DNA of 64,000 nucleotides from Oscillospiraceae bacterium (GCA_022508965.1 JAFLUD010000002.1:1-64000), one strand, 5' to 3'; counted from the stretch's first letter, positions 1-10,275 are shown. Translations and numbers: made by a program. The notes: a model not told the origin generated them from the sequence alone.

Positions 1-51
1 TATGACCCTCTGCTTGTAAGGCAGATGCTCTCCCAGCTGAGCTAAACTTCC
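1..51 (-). tRNA. tRNA-Val(TAC), 3' part cut off by window edge
   Basis: Reverse complement reads GGAAGTTTAGCTCAGCTGGGAGAGCATCTGCCTTACAAGCAGAGGGTCATA: D-arm, anticodon stem TCTGC/GCAGA with loop CTTACAA. Confidence 0.9.
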
Positions 52-125
52 TTATAGCCGCATTTCAAGCGACTATTATATTATACCCGTTTCTCTAATA
101 AATGTCAAGCTTTTTTTGAAAAAAA

Positions 126-977
126 TTACTCTTTCAGCAATTTTAACATTTCATCGGCGGAAAAATTGTACTTTTTATTGCAAAAGTGACAACAAACCTC
201 GGTTTCTTCCTGTTCCTCGGCAAGTCGGGCAAGCTCCTTTTTTCCCAATGAAATAAGCACTTCGCGGGTTCGCTCGCGGGAACAATCGCAATAATACTGC
301 GCGTCCCAGCTGTCGAGAATTTCTCCGCCAAGTCCCGAAAGCGCTGTCAGCGCGATCTGCCCGGGATCGAGGCGCTGTTCAAGCATACCGGAAATGCTGT
401 CCATTTTCGCGAGGTTTTCGTCGAGAAGTCTTACCGATTTCTCCGATATCGGCGGGACTACCTGCACCATATATCCGCCTGCCGCTTTTATCCGAGAATC
501 TTCGTCAAACAATATCCCCAGCGCGCATACCGTCGGCAGCTGTTCGGAGACCGAATAGTACGCGGTGATGTCCTGCGCGATATTCCCCGAAACCAACGGT
601 ATCTGCCCGCAATACGGCTCTTTAAGTCCCATGTCCTTGATGACCGTGAAGGTGCCGTCGGAGCCTACCAGTTCCTCCACGCTCGGCGCGCTTGCCTGCG
701 GATCGCCCGCGCAGCACTTGACGTTGCCGCGGTAATCGGACACCGCGGTGAGCGTTCCGCACGGGCCGCCGCCGTTTACTCTGAGCGTCAGCCTGTCGCC
801 CTCGTATTTCAGCATCGCGCCCATTATCGACGCGGCTGTGGTCATTCTTCCGAGCGCCGCGGTCACGGCGGCGGACGCCCCGTGAAGCCGCGCCATTTCC
901 CTTACCATATCGGTGGAATCCAGCGCGGAACAGAGTACCCCTCCGTCCTCGGAAAGCGCTCTTACTATTTTTCCCAT
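126..977 (-). CDS. hslO: Hsp33 redox-regulated chaperone
   Basis: 283 aa; C-terminal zinc motif CDC...CHFC and Hsp33-like N-terminal domain (LTLRVNGGGPCGTLTAVSDYRGNVKC). Confidence 0.93.
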   Translation of the reverse strand: MGKIVRALSEDGGVLCSALDSTDMVREMARLHGASAAVTAALGRMTTAASIMGAMLKYEGDRLTLRVNGGGPCGTLTAVSDYRGNVKCCAGDPQASAPSVEELVGSDGTFTVIKDMGLKEPYCGQIPLVSGNIAQDITAYYSVSEQLPTVCALGILFDEDSRIKAAGGYMVQVVPPISEKSVRLLDENLAKMDSISGMLEQRLDPGQIALTALSGLGGEILDSWDAQYYCDCSRERTREVLISLGKKELARLAEEQEETEVCCHFCNKKYNFSADEMLKLLKE

Positions 978-998
978 ATTCTCACCTGTTCTAATTTT

Positions 999-1736
999 TC
1001 ATCGCTTTTTCGCCGAGATCAGCAGTTTTTCCGAACGCTCGGTCGGCTTGGAGAAGGTCGGGTATTCCCAGACATTAACCACCTCGAAGCCCGCTTGTTC
1101 TAATCTTCGACGGTATTCTTCCTCGGAAAGCGCTATCTCGCGGAAGCTCTCATAGCTGCGCGTGTAGGTTTTTCCTTTCTCGAAGAACATATCAAGCTCG
1201 ATGTTAACGCCGTTGTCGCTCGGGCAAAACTCGTTCTGCCAGACGCAGTAAACATAGCCCAGGTCATAGACGAACGTATTATTCCCGAGGACTTTGCGGT
1301 GCTTGTATACCGTGTTCACGTCGAACACGAACGCGCCGCCGGGCTTTAGATTCTCAGACGCTCTTTTAAAGCACTCGGAGATATCCTCCGCGCTTTTGAG
1401 ATGATTTATGCTGTCGAGCGTGGAGATTATCATGTCGGCGGGGCTTGTGAGCCGCGTCTTGGTCATATCGCGGCGCATCCACCGAACCTTGTCCGACTTT
1501 CCCGACGCGATCGTCAGCATTTCCTCGGAGGCGTCCTGTCCTATCACTTGGAATCCCATATCCGCGAGCCTTACGGTGAGATTGCCCGTGCCGCAGCCTA
1601 AGTCGAGCAGTTTCTTTCCGTCGGACAGGCTGCGTAATATTCTCCGATAATACTCGGCAAGCTCGTCATAAGGAACGTTGAATGTCAGCGCGTCATACGC
1701 CTCGGCGAATTCCCCGTAGCCCGCATTTTGCATCAC
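999..1736 (-). CDS. class I SAM-dependent methyltransferase
   Basis: LLDLGCGTGNLTVRLADMGF motif I and VIGQDASEEML. Confidence 0.9.
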   Translation of the reverse strand: MMQNAGYGEFAEAYDALTFNVPYDELAEYYRRILRSLSDGKKLLDLGCGTGNLTVRLADMGFQVIGQDASEEMLTIASGKSDKVRWMRRDMTKTRLTSPADMIISTLDSINHLKSAEDISECFKRASENLKPGGAFVFDVNTVYKHRKVLGNNTFVYDLGYVYCVWQNEFCPSDNGVNIELDMFFEKGKTYTRSYESFREIALSEEEYRRRLEQAGFEVVNVWEYPTFSKPTERSEKLLISAKKR

Positions 1737-2023
1737 TTTTTACCGTTCAGGCGGTCGAACACTATCTTATAGCCGCCCGCAGCCTGATAATTGAGCGTTT
1801 TATTGACGCGGGAGATCGTTGCGGTGGAGGCTCCGGTTTCCTCGACGATCTTGTTGTAGACGTTGCCGTCGGTCAGCATACTCGCGACGTGGAGCCGCTG
1901 CGCTATCGCGCCCAGCTCCTGCGGCGTGCACAGATCCTCGAAAAACGCTGCGCATTCCTTTTCGTCCTTAAGCGTCAGAACCGCCTTATAAAGCAGCTTC
2001 ATGTTGTCTTCTGTACGTTTCAT
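1733..2023 (-). CDS. YerC/YecD family TrpR-like regulator
   Basis: 96 aa; DLCTPQELGAIAQRLHVASML..YNKIVEETGASTATISRVNKTLNYQAAGGY, typical of the family; overlaps the methyltransferase start. Confidence 0.88.
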   Translation of the reverse strand: MKRTEDNMKLLYKAVLTLKDEKECAAFFEDLCTPQELGAIAQRLHVASMLTDGNVYNKIVEETGASTATISRVNKTLNYQAAGGYKIVFDRLNGKK

Positions 2024-2104
2024 GTCTTTCCCTCCGTAAACAAAAATATATTAATATTATTTTAGCATAATAAAGTAAAAAAGTCAATACCTTTACAAAA
2101 TAAA

Positions 2105-2128
2105 ACAGCCGCCCCTCGGGACGGCTGT
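2105..2128 (-). terminator. Rho-independent terminator downstream of gltA-like gene
   Basis: acagccg...cggctgt stem followed on minus strand by ttttatttt. Confidence 0.75.
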
Positions 2129-2139
2129 CGGTTTTCTAA

Positions 2140-3528
2140 TCAGCCCTTGCTCTTGATATATTCGTCCATCGCTTTGGCGGCGGTCTTTCCTGCGCCCATT
2201 GCGAGAATTACAGTCGCTGCGCCAGTTACCGCGTCGCCGCCCGCGAACACTCCCTCTCTCGAGGTCTGTCCGTTTTCGTCGGCGATAAAGCAGCCGTGCT
2301 TGTTGGTGTCGAGTCCCTTGGTGGTGTTGCGGATAAGCGGGTTGGGGCTGGTTCCTATCGACATTACCACGCAGTCGACGTCCAGCGTGAACTCGCTGCC
2401 CTCCTTTACTATAGGACGGCGGCGGCCGCTTGCGTCAGGCTCGCCAAGCTCCATCTCAACGCACTTCATTCCCGTAACAAACTTATGCTCGTTGCCTAAG
2501 ATCTCAACGGGATTGTTGAGGGTTTTGAAGATGATGCCCTCTTCCTTTGCGTGCTCGATCTCCTCGTTACGCGCGGGCATTTCTTCCTCGCCTCTTCTGT
2601 AAACTATGTAGACATTGTCCGCGCCGAGACGCTTCGCACAGCGCGCGGCGTCCATAGCGACGTTTCCTCCGCCGACTACCGCGACGTTGGTATTTTTCTT
2701 GATCGGCGTGTCGGAATCGGGTTTATACGCTTTCATCAGATTTACTCTGGTGAGGAATTCGTTTGCGGAATATACGCCCTTTAAGTTCTCGCCGGGGATA
2801 TTCATAAAGTTCGGAAGTCCCGCGCCCGAGCCTATGAAGATCGCTTCATAGCCCTGCTCGAACAGCTCGTCGATCTCAATGGTTCTTCCGATAACTACAT
2901 TAGTCTCCACCTTAACTCCCAGAGCCTTGAGATTGTCTACCTCGTGCTGTACGATAGATTTCGGCAGACGGAACTCGGGGATTCCGTAAACCAGAACTCC
3001 GCCTGCAAGGTGCAGGGCTTCAAAGACGGTCACGTCGTAGCCCATTTTCGCGAGATCGCCCGCGCAGGTGAGTCCCGAGGGACCTGCGCCGATTATTGCG
3101 CATTTGTGTCCGTTCTTTGCGGGAGCAGAGGGGGCTTCCGTGCTGTTGGCGTTATGCCAGTCGGCAACGAAGCGTTCCAGTCTGCCTATTCCCACAGGCT
3201 CGCCTTTTATTCCGCGAACGCACTTGCTTTCGCACTGGGTCTCCTGCGGACAAACGCGTCCGCAAACCGCGGGCAGCGAGCTGCTTTTCGCGATGATCTG
3301 ATATGCTCCCTCGAAATCCTTTTCCTTTATCTTGGAAATGAATTCGGGAATGTCGATAGATACGGGGCAGCCGCCGACGCAGGGCTTGTTCTTGCAGCTG
3401 AGGCAGCGATTCGCCTCGTCTACCGTCTGGTCTTCGGTGTATCCAAGCGCGACCTCCTGGAAGTTCTTATTGCGAACATTCGGGTCCTGAACGGGCATTT
3501 CGTTCTTTTTGAGGCTCATATTCGGCAT
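2140..3528 (-). CDS. gltA: NADPH-dependent glutamate synthase small subunit-like / NfnB-type flavoprotein
   Basis: 462 aa; N-terminal ferredoxin-like CLSCKNKPCVGGCPV, GAGPSGLTCAGDLAKMGYDVTVFEA, C-terminal FAGGDAVTGAATVILAMGAGKTAAKAM. Confidence 0.9.
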   Translation of the reverse strand: MPNMSLKKNEMPVQDPNVRNKNFQEVALGYTEDQTVDEANRCLSCKNKPCVGGCPVSIDIPEFISKIKEKDFEGAYQIIAKSSSLPAVCGRVCPQETQCESKCVRGIKGEPVGIGRLERFVADWHNANSTEAPSAPAKNGHKCAIIGAGPSGLTCAGDLAKMGYDVTVFEALHLAGGVLVYGIPEFRLPKSIVQHEVDNLKALGVKVETNVVIGRTIEIDELFEQGYEAIFIGSGAGLPNFMNIPGENLKGVYSANEFLTRVNLMKAYKPDSDTPIKKNTNVAVVGGGNVAMDAARCAKRLGADNVYIVYRRGEEEMPARNEEIEHAKEEGIIFKTLNNPVEILGNEHKFVTGMKCVEMELGEPDASGRRRPIVKEGSEFTLDVDCVVMSIGTSPNPLIRNTTKGLDTNKHGCFIADENGQTSREGVFAGGDAVTGAATVILAMGAGKTAAKAMDEYIKSKG

Positions 3529-3530
3529 AA

Positions 3531-4373
3531 TTACTTCCCCTCCTTAGCGAACAGATTGCAGGCTTCCTCGCGCTTTCTGTTCTCGAATTCTTTATAGATA
3601 GTTCCGCGCTCCATTGCCTCGTCGAAATCTACCAGATGGCCGTCAAAGTCGGGACCGTCGACGCAGGCGAACTTGGTCTCTCCGCCGACCGTCAGACGGC
3701 AGCCGCCGCACATTCCCGTGCCGTCTATCATGATGGGATTCATGGAGACTACGGTCTTTATATCATACTCTTTTGTCAGCTTGCAGACGAACTTCATCAT
3801 GATCAGCGGACCTATCGCGATCACCTCGTCGTACCGGTTTCCCGATTCGATAAGCTCCTTTAAAGCGTCGGTTACAAGCCCTTTTGTTCCGTAAGAGCCG
3901 TCGTCGGTCATGATCTTCATTATGTCTGAGCAAGCCTTGAACTCGTCCTCGAGGATCACAAGATCCTTGTTTCTGAAGCCCGCGACAGTGTGCACTTCGC
4001 AGCCCAGGTTATGCAGCTTCTTGGCAATGGGATAAGCTATCGCGCAGCCTACTCCGCCGCCTACTACCGCGACTTTTTTGAGTCCCTCGGTGTGGGAGGC
4101 AACTCCCAGAGGTCCTACAAAATCGTGAATATAATCGCCCTCGTTCAGGTGATTGAGCTTTTCGGTGGTGGCTCCCACTATCTGAAAGATGATGGTCACG
4201 GTGCCCTTTTCGCGGTCGAAGTCCGCAACGGTGAGCGGTATTCTCTCGCCGTTTTCGTCAACGCGCAGAATTATAAACTGCCCCGGCTCGGCTTTCTTGG
4301 CTATCAGCGGAGCGTCCACGTCCATAAGCGTTACCGTGGGATTAAGTACTTTTTTTCTGACTATTCTATACAT
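3531..4373 (-). CDS. sulfide/dihydroorotate dehydrogenase-like FAD/NAD-binding protein (NfnA/SudB type)
   Basis: 280 aa; VVGGGVGCAIAYPIAKKL and C-terminal MCGGCRLTVGGETKFACVDGPDFDGH Fe-S motif; paired with the preceding flavoprotein. Confidence 0.9.
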   Translation of the reverse strand: MYRIVRKKVLNPTVTLMDVDAPLIAKKAEPGQFIILRVDENGERIPLTVADFDREKGTVTIIFQIVGATTEKLNHLNEGDYIHDFVGPLGVASHTEGLKKVAVVGGGVGCAIAYPIAKKLHNLGCEVHTVAGFRNKDLVILEDEFKACSDIMKIMTDDGSYGTKGLVTDALKELIESGNRYDEVIAIGPLIMMKFVCKLTKEYDIKTVVSMNPIMIDGTGMCGGCRLTVGGETKFACVDGPDFDGHLVDFDEAMERGTIYKEFENRKREEACNLFAKEGK

Positions 4374-4497
4374 TAAAAATAACCTCCCGATTTATTGCGT
4401 ATTAAATTATATCACATATTTTAAAGTTTTTCAAGAGGTTTTTAAGGAAATTTATTACAATCGGGCGGTATTTCACTCATTTTTCACAAAAAAGCCC

Positions 4498-4526
4498 TTG
4501 ACAAAATTTTTTAATTGGATTACAAT
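4498..4526 (+). promoter_or_regulatory. sigma-A type promoter for the ABC transporter pair
   Basis: TTGACA - 17 nt - TACAAT, upstream of 4577 start. Confidence 0.75.
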
Positions 4527-4576
4527 TTTATATGTGTGATTATTTTATCAAAGAATGAATGTGACCCGGGAGGAGA

Positions 4577-6334
4577 GTGTTTATGTTAAAAAGATTGGCT
4601 GCCTGCGTTCGCGACGCTAAGCTCACAGCGATCTTAACGCCGATCTTCGTGCTTGTGGAATCGCTTATCGAAGTGTCGATACCGAGCGTTATGGCGAATC
4701 TTATCGACGAGGGAGTTACCCCCGGAAATATGAGCGAGGTCATAAGATACGGTATTATTCTGACGGTGCTTACAGTCTCGGCTATGTTCTTCGGGGCTAT
4801 GGCGGGATATACCGCGTCGCGCGCAAGCTCGCGCTTTGCGAGAAATCTGCGGCAGGATATGTATTATAACATACAGAATTACAGCTTCGCGAACATCGAC
4901 AAGTTCTCTCCCGCGAGCCTTGTTACGCGCCTTACGACAGATGTTCAGCGTGTGCAGATGTCGTTTCAGATGATCACGAGGATCGCGTTCCGCGCTCCCG
5001 CGATGCTGATATTTGCGTTTGTATTCTCATTCAGAACAAGTCCTAAGCTGTCGCTTACATTTTTAGCGGCTATTCCGTTTTTGACGATAGTGCTTGCAAT
5101 CATTATCAAGATAGCGTTCCCCGTATTCAGAAAAACCTTTGAGACCTACGACGACTTAAACGAGGTCGTTGAGGAGAATGTCCGCGGTATTCGCGTGGTA
5201 AAGAGCTTTGTTCGGGAGGATTATGAGATCGGCAAATTCCGTAAGGTTTCCGACAGGATATACAGCCTGTTTACAAAGGCGGAAAAAACGGTTGCGTTTA
5301 ACGCTCCCGCGATGCAGATCTCGGTCTATTCGTGTATTCTCATGATCTCGTGGCTCGGCGCGCACGCCATTGTTGCGAGCGGGAACGTCGAGGGCGCCGG
5401 ACTTACCACGGGCGGACTGATGTCGCTGTTTACCTATACGATGCAGATACTGTTCTCGCTTATGATGCTTTCGATGATCTTCGTTATGCTGACTATGTCG
5501 AAGGCGAGCGCCGACCGCGTTGTCGAGGTGCTGAACGAAAAGAGCGATATCAACGACGGCGAGCTTAATCTCACCATAGTTCGGGACGGCTCGATAGAAT
5601 TCAAGAACGTTTCCTTTAAATATTTTGAGTCCGCCGAAAGCAGCGCGCTGGACAAGATCAATCTCAAGATCAATTCCGGAGAAACGGTCGGGATCATCGG
5701 CGGCACGGGTTCCTCAAAATCTACGCTGGTGCAGATGATACCGAGACTGTATGACGTGTCGGAGGGAGCGGTTCTGGTAGGCGGCAGGGACGTTCGTGAC
5801 TACAACCTTGAAATACTGAGAAATAACGTCGCGATGGTTCTTCAGAAGAACGTTCTGTTCAGCGGAACTATCTACGAGAATATCCGCTGGGGCGACGAGC
5901 ACGCTTCCGACGAGGAGGTTCAGCGAGTTTGCAAGCTCGCGTGCGCCGACGAGTTTATACAGGGGTTCCCCGACAAATACGATACATACATCGAGCAGGG
6001 CGGCTCGAACGTTTCGGGCGGTCAGAAGCAGCGTCTGTGTATTGCGAGAGCGCTTCTCAAAAAGCCTAAGATACTGATCCTCGACGACTCTACCTCGGCG
6101 GTCGATACCAAAACCGACGCGCAGATACGCAGGGCGTTCAGGGAGGAAATTCCCGATACAACAAAAATAATCATCGCGCAGAGAGTTTCTTCGGTTTGCG
6201 ACGCGGATAAGATCATTATTATGGACAACGGCAGAATCGCAGGTATGGGAACCCACGACGAGCTGTACGAAAACAACAACATTTACCGCGAGATATACGA
6301 TTCTCAGACAAAGGGGGCGGATTCGGATGAGTGA
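4577..6334 (+). CDS. ABC exporter, fused TMD-NBD (degenerate catalytic site half)
   Basis: 585 aa; Walker A-like GGTGSSKSTL, signature NVSGGQKQR, Walker B ILILDDSTSAVD. Confidence 0.93.
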   Translation: MFMLKRLAACVRDAKLTAILTPIFVLVESLIEVSIPSVMANLIDEGVTPGNMSEVIRYGIILTVLTVSAMFFGAMAGYTASRASSRFARNLRQDMYYNIQNYSFANIDKFSPASLVTRLTTDVQRVQMSFQMITRIAFRAPAMLIFAFVFSFRTSPKLSLTFLAAIPFLTIVLAIIIKIAFPVFRKTFETYDDLNEVVEENVRGIRVVKSFVREDYEIGKFRKVSDRIYSLFTKAEKTVAFNAPAMQISVYSCILMISWLGAHAIVASGNVEGAGLTTGGLMSLFTYTMQILFSLMMLSMIFVMLTMSKASADRVVEVLNEKSDINDGELNLTIVRDGSIEFKNVSFKYFESAESSALDKINLKINSGETVGIIGGTGSSKSTLVQMIPRLYDVSEGAVLVGGRDVRDYNLEILRNNVAMVLQKNVLFSGTIYENIRWGDEHASDEEVQRVCKLACADEFIQGFPDKYDTYIEQGGSNVSGGQKQRLCIARALLKKPKILILDDSTSAVDTKTDAQIRRAFREEIPDTTKIIIAQRVSSVCDADKIIIMDNGRIAGMGTHDELYENNNIYREIYDSQTKGADSDE

Positions 6335-8285
6335 TTTGAACGAAAACAAGGAGCAGGCTCCCGTTAAGATGTCCGGAAGACCGCCTAAGGGAGCGCGAGT
6401 TCCCATGAAGATAAACAAAAATACCGTAAAGCGCGTTATGTCTTATCTGAAGCCGTTCAGCGGGCAGCTCGTTTTAGTGGTCGTCTGCATACTGGTCTCT
6501 TCGGGAGCGTCGGTAGCGTCGTCGCTGTTTCTTAAAACGCTTATCGACGATTATATTCTTCCGCTGGTCGGCGTGGATAATCCCGATTACGGCGGTTTGC
6601 TGAGAGCGATCCTTATGATGGGCTTGCTGTTCCTTGCGGGCGCTGTCGCTGCGCTGTGTTACAGCCGCATTATGGCGGGAGTGTCGCAGGGGGTCCTCAA
6701 AAAAATACGCGACCAGATGTTCTCGCATATGCAGACGCTTCCCATAAATTATTTCGACACCCACACCCATGGCGACGTTATGAGCTTCTATACCAACGAT
6801 ACCGACGCTATGCAGCAGATGCTCTCGCAGGCGATCCCGCAGGTCATCTCCTCGGCGGTCACTATTATCACGGTGTTCTGCTCGATGCTTTCGCTGTCGG
6901 TCTGGCTGACGCTTACGGTGGTGGTATTCCTCGTATTCATCATGATGATCACCACGACCGTCGCGGGCAGGGCGGGAAAATACTTCGTGCGCCAGCAGAG
7001 CTCTGTGGCGAATATCAACGGTTATATCGAGGAAATGATCAACGGGCAGAGAGTCGTTAAGATATTCTGCCGCGAGGAAAAGTCCAAGGAGGCTTTCGAC
7101 GGAAAGAACGTTGATCTTTGCGAGAATATGTGCAAGGCGAACACCTACGCCAACATTCTCATGCCGATCAACAACGCGCTTGGATATCTGCTTTACGTTA
7201 TCCTGGCGATCATCGGCGGAGCGCTTGCGATAAACGAGGTTCCGAACGTTGCCTGCTTTGCGGTGAATATTCTGACGCTGGGTTCTATCGCTTCTTTCCT
7301 GCAGCTGTCGAGGAGCTTTGTGGGTCCTATCGGGCAGGTTTCTCAGCAACTGAACGCAGTTGCTATGGCAATGGCAGGTGCGGAGAGAATCTTCACGCTT
7401 ATTGACGAGGAACCCGAGGTCGATGACGGGTATGTTACTCTTGTAAACGCCAAGCGCGTGAACGGCGAGCTTACCGAGACCGCCGAGCGCACCGGCCTCT
7501 GGGCATGGAAGCACCCCCACAGCGCAGACGGCTCGGTCACCTACACCGAGCTTAAGGGGAACGTTGTTCTCGACGACGTGGACTTCGGATATGTTCCCGA
7601 GAAAACGGTTCTTCACAACATAAAAATATACGCCGAGCCGGGTCAGAAGGTTGCGTTTGTCGGCGCTACGGGCGCGGGCAAGACCACCATCACCAATCTT
7701 ATCAACAGATTCTACGACATCGCCGACGGCAAGATACGTTACGACGGCATAAATATCAACAAGATCAAAAAAGCCGATCTCAGGCGGTCGCTCGGAATTG
7801 TATTGCAGGACGTAAATCTCTTTACGGGAACGGTTATGGATAACCTGCGCTACGGCAAGCCCGATGCTACCGATGAGGACTGCATAAACGCCGCTAAGCT
7901 CGCAAACGCAGACGGATTTATCCGTATGCTGCCGGACGGCTATAACACAGTTCTTACGGGCGGCGGAAGCGGGCTTTCGCAGGGACAGCGGCAGCTGCTT
8001 TCTATCGCGCGAGCCGCGGTCGCAGACCCGCCGGTCATGATCCTCGACGAGGCGACTTCCTCTATTGACACCCGAACGGAGGCTATCGTTCAGGCGGGCA
8101 TGGACGCGCTTATGAAAGGGCGCACGGTGTTCGTTATCGCGCACAGGCTTTCGACTGTCAAAAACTCCGACGTTATCATGGTTCTTGATAAAGGTCGGAT
8201 CATCGAGCGCGGCAGCCACGATAAGCTCATCGCCGAAAAGGGTCAGTATTACAGGCTCTATACGGGAGCGTTTGAGCTGGAATAA
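6327..8285 (+). CDS. ABC exporter, fused TMD-NBD (canonical half)
   Basis: 652 aa; Walker A GATGAGKTT, signature GLSQGQRQL, Walker B VMILDEATSSID; start overlaps previous stop. Confidence 0.94.
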   Translation: MSDLNENKEQAPVKMSGRPPKGARVPMKINKNTVKRVMSYLKPFSGQLVLVVVCILVSSGASVASSLFLKTLIDDYILPLVGVDNPDYGGLLRAILMMGLLFLAGAVAALCYSRIMAGVSQGVLKKIRDQMFSHMQTLPINYFDTHTHGDVMSFYTNDTDAMQQMLSQAIPQVISSAVTIITVFCSMLSLSVWLTLTVVVFLVFIMMITTTVAGRAGKYFVRQQSSVANINGYIEEMINGQRVVKIFCREEKSKEAFDGKNVDLCENMCKANTYANILMPINNALGYLLYVILAIIGGALAINEVPNVACFAVNILTLGSIASFLQLSRSFVGPIGQVSQQLNAVAMAMAGAERIFTLIDEEPEVDDGYVTLVNAKRVNGELTETAERTGLWAWKHPHSADGSVTYTELKGNVVLDDVDFGYVPEKTVLHNIKIYAEPGQKVAFVGATGAGKTTITNLINRFYDIADGKIRYDGININKIKKADLRRSLGIVLQDVNLFTGTVMDNLRYGKPDATDEDCINAAKLANADGFIRMLPDGYNTVLTGGGSGLSQGQRQLLSIARAAVADPPVMILDEATSSIDTRTEAIVQAGMDALMKGRTVFVIAHRLSTVKNSDVIMVLDKGRIIERGSHDKLIAEKGQYYRLYTGAFELE

Positions 8286-8290
8286 AACTA

Positions 8291-8320
8291 ACCCCCCGAG
8301 GTTTTTCGGGGGGTAAATTT
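8291..8320 (+). terminator. terminator of ABC transporter operon
   Basis: ccccccga-6 nt-tcgggggg then taaattttt. Confidence 0.8.
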
Positions 8321-8330
8321 TTGTATAAAA

Positions 8331-9248
8331 TTATTGCTTTTCGGAAACCTCTTTTATCCAGCCCGTAATTCCATCCGGCAATCTTTCGTCTGCGGGAACA
8401 CCATTGTCAAATATCAGATTTGTTTGTATCCAATTGATCATACAGTGCTGTCCCATTTCAATTCCAAAATGCACCGAAGAAATTCCTCCATCACCGTTAT
8501 AGACCCACTCAGGGAAAAAGCATATACAATTTTTCATGCTTTTCAGCTCTTCCATGCGCGGAACGATACATTCATCGAAATCCGCCATTTCGTCATGCTG
8601 ACCGTGGGCGACAATAAGCTGCACACCGCTGTCGGAAATACTGTCCAGGGCTTCTTTTGGCGGTACATATCCGGACGAGATCGGAATAGCTCCGTCAAAA
8701 AAGTCTGTATAATCCTCAAGAAGCTGCCATGTGAAATATCCTCCCGCAGAGGCCCCCATAACAAACTTTTTGCCGATATTCTTTTCATGGTCTTTGCACA
8801 CCTTGTCGTAGATACCCTTTATCGGCGCAGAATATATTTCAGACCAGGTTCCCTTAATTTCCCCGTTTTCAAGCCGTTTTTCGTTTGCAAGAGGAACTAT
8901 GACATACGCTCCTCCCATAGACTGCTGATACTTCGGAGATACATACTGTTCCGCGCCGCAGCACATTATACAGTTCACTCCGTCAAGAGCGTTGCTTGCC
9001 CCGTGAAGCCACATAAGCACAGGGTATTTTTTATCCGCAGAAGCACCGTGCTTTACAGGATCATAAACATAGTAGGTAATATCTCCGGACTCCTCGCAGG
9101 TATAGGAATATTCGTCAAAAAGATCAAAATAAATTTTGCTTTTATATGTTGTATGATAGCTTATAAATTCGCCGCTCTTCATATATTTAGCCCATTCGGG
9201 AACAGCGGTGGTATTTTGTGTTAGCTTGCTGAATTCAGGCAATGCCAT
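8331..9248 (-). CDS. alpha/beta hydrolase, esterase (PHB depolymerase/feruloyl-esterase-like)
   Basis: 305 aa; VLMWLHGASNA, nucleophile elbow FVMGASAGGYFTWQL. Confidence 0.75.
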   Translation of the reverse strand: MALPEFSKLTQNTTAVPEWAKYMKSGEFISYHTTYKSKIYFDLFDEYSYTCEESGDITYYVYDPVKHGASADKKYPVLMWLHGASNALDGVNCIMCCGAEQYVSPKYQQSMGGAYVIVPLANEKRLENGEIKGTWSEIYSAPIKGIYDKVCKDHEKNIGKKFVMGASAGGYFTWQLLEDYTDFFDGAIPISSGYVPPKEALDSISDSGVQLIVAHGQHDEMADFDECIVPRMEELKSMKNCICFFPEWVYNGDGGISSVHFGIEMGQHCMINWIQTNLIFDNGVPADERLPDGITGWIKEVSEKQ

Positions 9249-9273
9249 ATAAACCGTTTCCTTTCACTGAACA

Positions 9274-10221
9274 TTATTTTACCAGCTTATCACTGTTGAC
9301 TACCAGAATGTCCTCCGCCATAACTGTAATATCCCCGGAGGCTATCACAGTCAGCCCGCCGCGCAGCAGGACGATTACGCGCATATTGTACTGCTGCTGT
9401 ATCTCCTGCACGGTCAGTCCCGCAAGTCCGTTTTCCTCGCTTGCGGCTATCTCGCCGACCTTCTTGAGATCGGTAAAGCTGCGGTCGGAGTTCTGGTTCT
9501 TGGAATACTGCTCAACAAATCCCGCGCTTATAATACCGGTGGGTATCGCGACCGCTCCCACGCCGAGAAACGCCGTTATTATCGCCATTATTCTTCCGAC
9601 AACAGTTATGGGATAAATGTCGCCGTAGCCGACGGTCAGCAGCGTCGAGACGCTCCACCATATTCCCGAGAACGCGTTTGAGAATACCTCGGGCTGGACG
9701 GCGTGCTCGGCGTTGTACATCCCCACTCCCGACGCCAGCATCAGCACAACTATTATAAACAGCGATGATAGTATCTGGTTCTTTTTCTCCGCCAGTACCT
9801 TTACGATTATGTGGAAGGAATCGTACTGGGCGTTTATTCTGAACAGGTGGAATATCCGCACTACTCTCAACATTCTGAATACGATGAATCCCGAAAGGAA
9901 GAAAAACGGAAGTATCGTCAAAAGGTCCACTATTCCGTCATACGAGCGCAGGAATTTCCACACCGCGCGGCCGCGGCTGAGCTGCGGATAAAGCAGATCG
10001 GCTGTCCAGATGCGCAGGAGATATTCTATACAGAAAATTATCACCGTGACTATCTCGATCACCGCAAACAACGGATAAAACCGCTCCAGCTCTTTGAACG
10101 TCTCGAGGAACATCGCAAGCAGGTTTACGACGATATTCGCGACAATAAAATAATCGAACACCGCGCTCGGCAGGTCGCCGCGCTGTCCTATCTGGATTAT
10201 TTCAAATATTCGTTTTCTCAT
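9274..10221 (-). CDS. voltage-gated-type potassium/ion channel
   Basis: 315 aa; multiple TM helices, S4-like FRMLRVVRIFHLFR, selectivity filter TLLTVGYGDIYP. Confidence 0.9.
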   Translation of the reverse strand: MRKRIFEIIQIGQRGDLPSAVFDYFIVANIVVNLLAMFLETFKELERFYPLFAVIEIVTVIIFCIEYLLRIWTADLLYPQLSRGRAVWKFLRSYDGIVDLLTILPFFFLSGFIVFRMLRVVRIFHLFRINAQYDSFHIIVKVLAEKKNQILSSLFIIVVLMLASGVGMYNAEHAVQPEVFSNAFSGIWWSVSTLLTVGYGDIYPITVVGRIMAIITAFLGVGAVAIPTGIISAGFVEQYSKNQNSDRSFTDLKKVGEIAASEENGLAGLTVQEIQQQYNMRVIVLLRGGLTVIASGDITVMAEDILVVNSDKLVK

Positions 10222-10275
10222 AGGTTTCGCTCCATTATTTGGCTCTTTATAAAAGCTCCCTGTTATAAATCGGAT

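Noticed and set aside
6474-8219. 581-aa minus-strand ORF
   Set aside because: Antisense to the convincing ABC transporter; composition is an Arg/His-rich artefact.
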